From NCBI RefSeq assembly GCF_015832195.1, contig NC_052046.1, forward strand, positions 30,842,911-30,906,910: a stretch of 64,000 nt of DNA, read 5' to 3'. Position numbers and translations under genes: made by a program. How positions within the stretch are numbered: the first letter of the stretch is position 1; the number at the start of each line of letters is the position of its first letter. Source of the DNA: Motacilla alba alba. Lineage: Eukaryota > Chordata > Aves > Passeriformes > Motacillidae. Below are positions 63,801 to 64,000 of the stretch, one piece after another. The notes below the pieces were generated by a model. The model was not told the DNA's origin. It saw only the letters and a list, made by a program, of their open reading frames with translations, and searched no databases.

Positions 63801-63936
63801 AAGTAGGAGGCTACTGACCTAGCAGCAATGTAGAGGGTCCTGTTCATGACCATGACAAGCTGAATGTCCAGCCGGTGCCTCTGTGTGGTGTTCCGCCCTG
63901 GTTTGTGACCCACGAATACCGGATACTGTCTTGTAT
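1..63936 (-). CDS. SEMA6A: Semaphorin-6A, 17 constitutive exons in the window (both ends missing)
   Basis: This is a transmembrane axon-guidance semaphorin, a cell-surface ligand and receptor partner of plexin-A2/A4 (family knowledge). Exons on the minus strand, from 5' to 3', are 63936-63819, 58517-58457, 56938-56876, 56029-55928, 53174-53084, 49245-49126, 48076-47988, 47083-46866, 43397-43266, 39973-39818, 38391-38215, 37498-37358, 37269-37189, 35264-35206, 33439-33419, 26346-26182 and 854-1. Every junction is GT-AG and the phases agree. The join is 2648 nt with 882 uninterrupted codons: sema domain about codons 20-480, PSI about 480-530, stalk to about 611, membrane segment 612-638, then cytoplasmic tail. 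Order and residues follow SEMA6A, including the tail segments [20 protein letters not shown] and [17 protein letters not shown], which argue against SEMA6B/C/D. The signal-peptide exon is beyond 64000 and the C-terminal tail is before 1. I see no break, so the gene looks functional. Confidence 0.96.
2728..2830 (+). repeat. Possible ancient tRNA-derived SINE (MIR-like) fragment
   Basis: The segment begins GTCTAGTGGTTACAGCACAG, which looks like the A-box part of MIR/CORE-type SINEs (CTAGTGGTTAGAGCA). It is followed at a suitable distance by TCTGCAGC and TGTGGCCAAATT, which recall the later SINE body. Similarity is by eye only, and the B box is not clear. Confidence 0.28.
3095..3306 (+). mobile_element. 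CR1 LINE 3'-end fragment
   Basis: It follows the end of the CR1 consensus: TTCACTGAAAGGATGGTCAG, GTGTTCAAAAAGCATGT, GACATGGTTTAG, then GATGATCTCAGAGGTCTTTT and CCAACCTAAAT before a decayed terminal repeat. It lies antisense to SEMA6A. Substitutions suggest an old copy. Confidence 0.82.
3505..3685 (+). mobile_element. Degraded CR1 LINE internal fragment
   Basis: TTGTTTAGCTTCGAGGAAAC, CCTCATTGCTACCTAAAAC and CAGGTATCTGGTGACAGGAT follow the CR1 region about 300 bp before the 3' end (normally GTTTAGCCTGGAGAAAAG, ACCTCATCGCTCTCTACAAC). It lies downstream of a CR1 3' end in the same orientation, so it is a separate insertion. Confidence 0.55.
6360..6740 (+). mobile_element. Ancient CR1-type LINE ORF2 fragment
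   Basis: GGCTTAAGGAGCTAGCCAAA and the following bases resemble the pre-RT part of reptile/bird CR1 ORF2. ACAGACCTATCAGTACAATC resembles the usual AACTACAGACCGATCAGCCT. TATGATAGCTCTTGACTTAT resembles the region coding for YLDFSKA. It is heavily mutated with internal losses. The assignment is by pattern memory. Confidence 0.42.
10132..10200 (+). repeat. Poly-T (27 T), GGTT repeats and T-rich tail
   Basis: A run of 27 T (10132-10158) is followed by four GGTT units, further T, six C and more T. On the gene's strand this is a long A run. It may be a retroposon tail, but I see no retroposon body next to it. Confidence 0.9.
14342..14400. repeat. Two-copy tandem duplication, about 30 bp
   Basis: ATCCTTCCTATATAATTA followed by AAGAGATATT occurs twice in a row, the second copy with a 3-bp insertion (TTA). 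A recent local slippage or duplication in an AT-rich intron. Confidence 0.85.
17140..17201. repeat. Two-copy tandem duplication, 31 bp
   Basis: TTCTTCCCATTGGACTTAA followed by (T/C)TTGTTTTAGGA is repeated back to back with one substitution. It contains a CCATTGG (inverted CCAAT) in each copy. Confidence 0.9.
17974..18036. repeat. Two-copy tandem duplication, 32 bp
   Basis: ATACAATCTATAAAATAATA and GTACTACCAG are repeated directly with one or two changes (AGGTAC against ACGTAC). Confidence 0.9.
18480..18800. other. Unexplained GC-richer patch with clustered CpGs
   Basis: Against an AT-rich background this stretch has several CpGs (CTTCGTGG, TGTCGAAA, CTTCGTTAG, GGCGACT, GGGACGC, TCCGACT, TTTCGACAA) and short open frames of 66-67 codons on both strands. 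GTCGAAA and TTTCGAC near its two ends form a short inverted pair. It could be a decayed mobile element or a regulatory patch. I do not recognise it. Confidence 0.4.
18941..19030. repeat. T-rich low-complexity tract (GTTT / GTATTT)
   Basis: Interleaved TTG, GTTT and GTATTTTT units. It accounts for a Phe/Val-rich open frame on the plus strand and a Lys/Asn-rich one on the minus strand. Confidence 0.85.
19590..19870. promoter_or_regulatory. Candidate conserved non-coding element (weak)
   Basis: The stretch mixes compositional blocks and has dense homeodomain/POU/SOX-like words: CCATTGTTTTGAT, ATATTCATAATTAGG, GCATGATATTTAAATGA and CAAGTACTTATAAGG. This is only a motif impression. Without alignment to other birds it remains a guess. 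Confidence 0.2.
20174..21603. repeat. Compound satellite: (CCCT)n, (TTCC)n and 13-bp GACACTTCCTTCC units
   Basis: About 1.43 kb. 20174-20240 is CCCT tetramers and 20241-20364 is TTCC tetramers. From 20365, blocks of TTCC alternate with blocks of a 13-bp unit, GACACTTCCTTCC, of which I count about 45 GACAC occurrences. The right edge decays (GCCAC, TTCTGCC, CACCAC variants). On the SEMA6A sense strand it is purine-rich, GGAA with GTGTCGGAAGGAA. All long open frames here (485-639 codons, both strands) come from the repeat. Confidence 0.98.
21614..21630. repeat. Perfect 7-bp inverted repeat at the satellite edge
   Basis: CCCCCCT, a 3-nt spacer TTC, then AGGGGGG. It lies about 10 bp outside the satellite and could form a tight hairpin. 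Confidence 0.8.
21631..23555. other. Intronic unique sequence, no gene seen
   Basis: I see no repeats or splice-bounded coding blocks. A 97-codon open frame on the minus strand at 22410-22703 has no recognisable family and no supporting context. The part at 22240-22400 has mixed composition (TTCATATGCAATTTCC, CTAGATTAATATTTTCC) and could be conserved, but this cannot be judged here. Confidence 0.6.
23560..25762 (+). mobile_element. CR1 LINE, about 2.2 kb, 5'-truncated, antisense to SEMA6A
   Basis: Collinear with CR1 ORF2. The end of the endonuclease region (GCTGCAGTGATCATGCACTGG) and the linker (GCTGGAGCTGAACTAGGCAAGG, AAGAAGGGCTTCT) come first. RT follows, with [14 protein letters not shown] encoded at 24730-24775 and the FADD active-site motif at 24991-25002. 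Then come the thumb/3' part (CATCAGAGGGCTGGAG, AGACAGGCTGAGAGA) and the 3' terminal repeat ATTCTATGATTCTATGG near 25741-25757. The reading frame is broken by stops, frameshifts and deletions, and the longest piece is 123 codons. The left border is uncertain. It ends 420 bp from the stalk exon. Confidence 0.93.
26182..26346 (-). CDS. SEMA6A: SEMA6A exon: juxtamembrane stalk (165 nt)
   Basis: The acceptor is ATGTGAACAG and the donor GTAAGG; phase 1-1. It encodes [20 protein letters not shown], then [20 protein letters not shown] and [14 protein letters not shown]. It has Ser/Thr-rich, probably O-glycosylated spacing between PSI and membrane. It is more diverged from human than the sema exons but collinear with it (GMLDWK and [10 protein letters not shown] are kept). 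It contains no Met codon before its middle and so does not appear as a long open frame. Confidence 0.93.
26480..26590 (-). pseudogene. tRNA-like sequence (A and B boxes), tRNA pseudogene or SINE head
   Basis: On the minus strand, CAGCTCAGTGGCAGTACC resembles a tRNA A box/D arm. It is followed by GGTTCAAATCCCC, a good B box/T loop. The spacing between them is about five bases shorter than in a normal tRNA, and acceptor-stem pairing is poor. It lies about 170-210 bp upstream (gene sense) of the 165-nt stalk exon, in the same orientation. A functional tRNA is unlikely. Confidence 0.38.
26591..33235 (-). other. SEMA6A intron between the cassette exon and the 165-nt stalk exon
   Basis: The full intron is 26347-33235. 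Apart from the tRNA-like piece I see only unique AT-rich sequence. Minor items are a near-perfect inverted repeat at 31166-31190 and A/T runs near 31200. Nothing codes convincingly. A stretch near 31440-31570 (ATAAACCATAAAAGGCACG, then TGGGTCAGCATTTCTTCATT) has a promoter-like look but no recognised family. Confidence 0.75.
31166..31190. repeat. 12-bp perfect inverted repeat, 1-nt spacer
   Basis: ATTATTTAGATA, one T, then TATCTAAATAAT. An AT-only palindrome prone to cruciform extrusion or simple slippage. Confidence 0.85.
33236..33286 (-). CDS. SEMA6A: SEMA6A alternative cassette exon, 17 codons in the stalk
   Basis: 51 nt, flanked by TTGTTCATAG and GTCAGT. In frame with the upstream microexon it reads [17 protein letters not shown] and then rejoins G-HSSS of the next exon. 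Its phase is 1-1, so it can be used or skipped without a shift. It resembles the 17-residue insert that I recall for a longer human SEMA6A isoform (D-ST--PD--MSY-TVY pattern), which is why I call it an exon. It is separated from the microexon by an intron of only 132 nt. It is not counted in the 882-codon join. Confidence 0.85.
33419..33439 (-). CDS. SEMA6A: SEMA6A microexon in the stalk (21 nt)
   Basis: This microexon is flanked by TTGTCTTTCAG and GTAAGGAAG. With one base borrowed on the left and one given on the right it reads N-SFVALN-G, the exact continuation of the SEMA6A stalk (GDCxNSFVALNG). Its length is a multiple of 3 and its phase is 1-1, so skipping it would keep the frame. Short size makes it easy for gene finders to miss. 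Confidence 0.9.
33440..37188 (-). other. Two SEMA6A introns around the 59-nt exon
   Basis: The introns are 33440-35205 (1766 nt) and 35265-37188 (1924 nt). I find no repeats, RNA genes or other exons in them. Short open frames on both strands lack any context. Confidence 0.75.
35206..35264 (-). CDS. SEMA6A: SEMA6A exon: PSI-stalk link, [16 protein letters not shown]
   Basis: 59 nt, too short to appear as an open frame with a Met. The acceptor is TATTATTTAG and the donor GTAAGC. It encodes [19 protein letters not shown]. The upstream AA plus its first A gives Lys, and its last A joins AT of the next exon to give Asn. The sequence matches the human SEMA6A stalk start almost residue for residue. 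Confidence 0.93.
37189..37269 (-). CDS. SEMA6A: SEMA6A exon: PSI domain, [11 protein letters not shown]
   Basis: 81 nt. The acceptor is CTTCTCTCCCCAG and the donor GTGAGT. It encodes [20 protein letters not shown] then QLVLGS, ending with AA of a split Lys codon. [11 protein letters not shown] is the canonical PSI motif of semaphorins and plexins. Start and end phases fit both neighbours. Confidence 0.97.
37270..37357 (-). other. 88-nt SEMA6A intron inside the PSI-coding region
   Basis: Unusually short, with a good donor (GTATGTG) and a pyrimidine-rich acceptor (CTCTTCTCTCCCCAG). It has no stop codon in the frame entering from the upstream exon, so retention would read through into a shifted PSI exon and stop at 37021-37023. 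Confidence 0.92.
37358..37498 (-). CDS. SEMA6A: SEMA6A exon: end of sema domain, start of PSI
   Basis: 141 nt. The acceptor is ATCAAAATCAG and the donor GTATGT. It encodes [17 protein letters not shown], then [20 protein letters not shown] and GKCK, and ends in a split Lys codon. RCxRxGKCKK leads into the cysteine-rich PSI module. The next intron is only 88 nt. Confidence 0.96.
38215..38391 (-). CDS. SEMA6A: SEMA6A exon: sema domain, YRLTKIAVD / VVFLGSEKG segment
   Basis: 177 nt. The acceptor is TTGTTTTAG. The donor lies in a GTGTGTATC run, so three GT positions are possible. The one used here (exon ends GAAAA) is the one that restores E-K-C with the next exon. It encodes [38 protein letters not shown] and [20 protein letters not shown] and NDS sequons are present. 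Confidence 0.94.
38626..38661. repeat. 18-bp tandem duplication
   Basis: CAGAAGTGTCCAGAAGTT followed directly by CAGAAGTGTCTAGAAGTT, a single change. Confidence 0.88.
39818..39973 (-). CDS. SEMA6A: SEMA6A exon: sema domain, PGCCAGSTS / [12 protein letters not shown] segment
   Basis: 156 nt. The acceptor is TTTTATATAG and the donor GTACGT. It encodes [20 protein letters not shown], then [19 protein letters not shown] and WFLRTMV, ending with AG of a split Arg codon. [12 protein letters not shown] is a semaphorin family signature. Confidence 0.97.
39974..43265 (-). other. SEMA6A intron with one CR1 insertion
   Basis: 3292 nt. The part 39974-42070 is unique sequence with no recognisable feature. 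The CR1 at 42078-42600 follows, then about 660 nt of unique AT-rich sequence. Confidence 0.8.
42078..42600 (-). mobile_element. CR1 LINE 3' portion, in SEMA6A sense orientation
   Basis: Read on the plus strand it is the reverse of CR1. TCATAGAATATCATAA (3' terminal repeat) comes first, then GAATCACACCATGTGC, CCCTGGAG, TTTTCCTAATGTCCAACCTA, TAAGGTCTCCCCTCAAGTCT and TTTGTAGCCCTCCTTTGGAT. Its chance 195-codon plus-strand open frame is therefore antisense to a LINE, not a gene. Confidence 0.9.
43266..43397 (-). CDS. SEMA6A: SEMA6A exon: sema domain, [14 protein letters not shown] segment
   Basis: 132 nt. The acceptor is CACTTTGCAG and the donor GTATGT. It encodes [36 protein letters not shown] and [16 protein letters not shown] and FKEQ are typical semaphorin features near the plexin-binding face. 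Split codons at both ends match the neighbours. Confidence 0.97.
43398..46865 (-). other. SEMA6A intron with one CR1 insertion
   Basis: 3468 nt. It holds the CR1 at 45048-45700. 43398-45040 and 45700-46865 look unique and AT-rich, and I see no other feature. Confidence 0.8.
45048..45700 (-). mobile_element. CR1 LINE 3' portion, in SEMA6A sense orientation
   Basis: It starts (plus strand) CATAGAACTACAGAATCACAG and continues with AGTGACTCACAAGGATCATT, AAGAATCACACCATGTGCCT, GAGCCCGCTCCAGTGCCCAA and AAGTCTGCTAATAAGC. It shares AAGAATCACACCATGTGCC with the CR1 3 kb away, so both are of the same or a close subfamily. It lacks coding capacity. Confidence 0.9.
46866..47083 (-). CDS. SEMA6A: SEMA6A exon: sema domain, [16 protein letters not shown] segment
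   Basis: 218 nt, the largest sema exon. The acceptor is TTCCTTCCAG. The donor GTAATA is weaker than its neighbours. It encodes [38 protein letters not shown] and the end [15 protein letters not shown], closing with AG of a split Ser codon. There is an NCS sequon. RVAxVCKNDxGG is the conserved core of the sema domain. Confidence 0.97.
47084..49125 (-). other. Two SEMA6A introns flanking the 89-nt exon
   Basis: The introns are 47084-47987 (904 nt) and 48077-49125 (1049 nt). I see unique sequence only, without repeats or further exons. Confidence 0.75.
47988..48076 (-). CDS. SEMA6A: SEMA6A exon: sema domain, [19 protein letters not shown] segment
   Basis: 89 nt. The acceptor is TTTTTCTAG and the donor GTAAGG. 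Two bases complete a Glu codon, followed by 29 codons with [19 protein letters not shown] and ending EYNSMGK at phase 0. YIYFFFRE is a strongly conserved sema blade. Confidence 0.96.
49126..49245 (-). CDS. SEMA6A: SEMA6A exon: sema domain, [15 protein letters not shown] segment
   Basis: 120 nt. The acceptor is CTTCCTCCCCAG and the donor GTAGAT. It encodes [20 protein letters not shown], then [19 protein letters not shown]. Both ends fall inside Glu codons shared with the flanking exons. The solo LTR lies about 415 bp to the right, in the upstream intron. Confidence 0.96.
49661..50332 (+). mobile_element. Solo LTR of an endogenous retrovirus (ERVK-like by TSD length)
   Basis: 672 bp, bounded by inverted termini TGTGGG and CCCACA (TG...CA). 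It is flanked by 6-bp repeats GCTTAT (49655-49660) and TCTTAT (50333-50338), one mismatch apart. Inside are a TATA box (TATAAAA, 50113-50119) and a polyadenylation signal (AATAAA, 50214-50219) about 100 bp apart, as expected for U3-R-U5. There is no internal viral sequence, so it is a recombination remnant. It lies antisense to SEMA6A. A 6-bp duplication fits betaretrovirus-like (ERVK) integrases. The exact family is not identified. Confidence 0.85.
50113..50219 (+). promoter_or_regulatory. LTR core promoter and poly(A) signal
   Basis: TATAAAA at 50113-50119 and AATAAA at 50214-50219 in the same orientation. The R region would lie between about 50140 and 50235. If active, it would make transcripts antisense to SEMA6A. 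Confidence 0.6.
50339..53083 (-). other. Right part of the 3.8-kb SEMA6A intron
   Basis: The full intron is 49246-53083. Besides the solo LTR and the CR1 3' end at 50905-51265, the sequence is unique and AT-rich (51270-53083), with no supportable feature. Confidence 0.75.
50905..51265 (+). mobile_element. CR1 LINE 3' end, antisense to SEMA6A
   Basis: AATCTCATTGATGCATACAA, CTATCTCAAGGGCCGTTGCC, TTCAGTGGTGTCCTGCTCCG and TGGATGATTTCCAGAGCTCC lead to CTTCCAACCCTAGAAAC and the terminal repeat CTGTGAATCTGTGAAT. It has several CpGs and fairly intact similarity, suggesting a younger copy than that at 3.1 kb. Confidence 0.9.
53084..53174 (-). CDS. SEMA6A: SEMA6A exon: sema domain, [13 protein letters not shown] segment
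   Basis: 91 nt. The acceptor is GATTTTTCAG and the donor GTAAAA. It has 30 codons starting [17 protein letters not shown], then [13 protein letters not shown], and ends with one base of a split Glu codon. CPYDxxH is a conserved semaphorin motif. The Met here is internal because the previous exon joins at phase 0. Confidence 0.96.
53175..55927 (-). other. SEMA6A intron, 2.75 kb, no other feature seen
   Basis: Unique sequence. Several open frames of 60-99 codons occur on both strands without splice context or family resemblance. Confidence 0.7.
55928..56029 (-). CDS. SEMA6A: SEMA6A exon: sema domain, [11 protein letters not shown] / [10 protein letters not shown] segment
   Basis: 102 nt, 34 codons, phase 0-0. 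The acceptor is TTTTCTTCAG and the donor GTATGT. It carries [11 protein letters not shown] and [14 protein letters not shown], the strongest family-wide semaphorin signature, with three conserved cysteines. Confidence 0.97.
56030..58456 (-). other. Two SEMA6A introns flanking the 63-nt exon
   Basis: The introns are 56030-56875 (846 nt) and 56939-58456 (1518 nt). The only low-complexity tract is T/GTTT-rich at 57500-57530. Nothing else is recognised. Confidence 0.75.
56876..56938 (-). CDS. SEMA6A: SEMA6A exon: sema domain, [14 protein letters not shown] segment
   Basis: 63 nt, 21 codons, phase 0 at both ends. The acceptor is ATTCTTGCAG and the donor GTAGCC. It encodes [20 protein letters not shown] plus Lys. 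The Cys is one of the conserved sema cysteines, and CRMKGK is a semaphorin signature. Confidence 0.95.
58457..58517 (-). CDS. SEMA6A: SEMA6A exon: sema domain, DHIYTVDMD segment
   Basis: 61 nt. The acceptor is TTGTTTACAG and the donor GTAAGT. One base completes the Arg split with the previous exon, followed by 20 codons beginning [15 protein letters not shown] and ending in a Lys codon at phase 0. This is the first blade of the sema beta-propeller, matching the class 6 DHIYTVD motif. Confidence 0.95.
58964..59193. repeat. Hexamer (CTTTTC)n grading into pentamer (CTTTC)n array
   Basis: About six to seven CTTTTC units run to about 59005, then about 37 uninterrupted CTTTC units. On the SEMA6A sense strand it is pure purine (GAAAG). 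Phe/Pro/Leu/Ser open frames over it are artefacts. Confidence 0.97.
60852..60891. repeat. (CA)7 followed by 25 consecutive G
   Basis: CA repeats at 60852-60866 run directly into G25 at 60867-60891. The G run can form a G-quadruplex on the plus strand (C run on the gene's sense strand). Length is prone to sequencing error. Confidence 0.95.
63029..63074. repeat. 23-bp imperfect tandem pair
   Basis: CTGGACTACCCACCCTTGCAAAT is followed directly by a copy with four differences. A third partial start (CTGGAGCC) follows. Confidence 0.75.
63819..63936 (-). CDS. SEMA6A: SEMA6A exon: start of the sema domain
   Basis: 118 nt. The acceptor is TTCCTACAG and the donor GTCAGT. It starts with two bases finishing a codon and ends with AG of a split Arg codon. 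It encodes [18 protein letters not shown], then a stretch ending NRTLYIAAR. The GHKPGRN and LYIAAR segments are typical of class 6 semaphorin N-termini. Two N-glycosylation sequons (NTT and NRT) are present. The preceding exon with the start codon and signal peptide must lie to the right of 64000. Confidence 0.96.
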
Positions 63937-64000
63937 CTGTAGGAAGGAAAAAAATCAGCAGGGTCAAAAGAGAATAACAACCTGAAATGGTGCTAACATG

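Larger units (their letters stand above)
58518..63818 (-). other. SEMA6A intron, 5.3 kb
   Basis: It holds the pentamer/hexamer array (58964-59193), the CA/G25 tract (60852-60891) and a 23-bp tandem pair (63029-63074). The rest is unique. 62300-63110 is GC-richer than the surroundings and has overlapping open frames of 66-145 codons on both strands, none recognisable. Confidence 0.75.

Overview
This window is vertebrate nuclear DNA, almost certainly from a bird. It has long introns, GT-AG splice sites, and several CR1 LINE fragments ending in the typical ATTCTATG-like 3' repeats. It also has one short solo LTR of retroviral type. There are no prokaryotic features. All coding sequence I can support belongs to one gene on the minus strand, SEMA6A (semaphorin-6A). 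By synteny the locus may be Z-linked, but that is from general knowledge and not visible here.

The gene runs from right to left. Its start codon and signal-peptide exon lie beyond position 64000, and the end of its last exon lies before position 1. In between I placed 17 exons by homology, splice sites and phase. Joined, they give 2648 nt, or 882 full codons, with no stop or frameshift. The sema domain is encoded by exons from 63.9 kb to 37.4 kb and the PSI domain by the exons at 37.5-37.2 kb. The extracellular stalk comes from small exons at 35.2, 33.4 and 26.3 kb, and the membrane segment plus about 240 residues of cytoplasmic tail from the exon at 1-854. An 18th, 51-nt cassette exon at 33236-33286 would add 17 stalk residues and probably makes a second isoform. 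The short stalk exon, the cassette and the 165-nt stalk exon are all phase 1-1, so the stalk can change length without breaking the frame.

The introns hold the rest. The 25.3-kb intron before the membrane exon carries a roughly 1.43-kb compound satellite (CCCT, TTCC and a 13-bp unit with GACAC; 20174-21603), a roughly 2.2-kb CR1 at 23.56-25.76 kb and older CR1 pieces at 3.1-3.7 and 6.4-6.7 kb. Other introns contain two CR1 copies in gene-sense orientation (42.1-42.6 and 45.0-45.7 kb), a 672-bp solo LTR with 6-bp target duplications (49661-50332), a CR1 3' end (50.9-51.27 kb), a TTTCC pentamer array (58964-59193) and a (CA)n/G25 tract (60852-60891). Most long open frames outside the exons are satellite, CR1 or antisense-of-exon artefacts.

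I did not find a wholly new gene system. The most notable items are the modular stalk splicing and the purine-rich satellite with many ETS-like cores and CpGs inside the gene.
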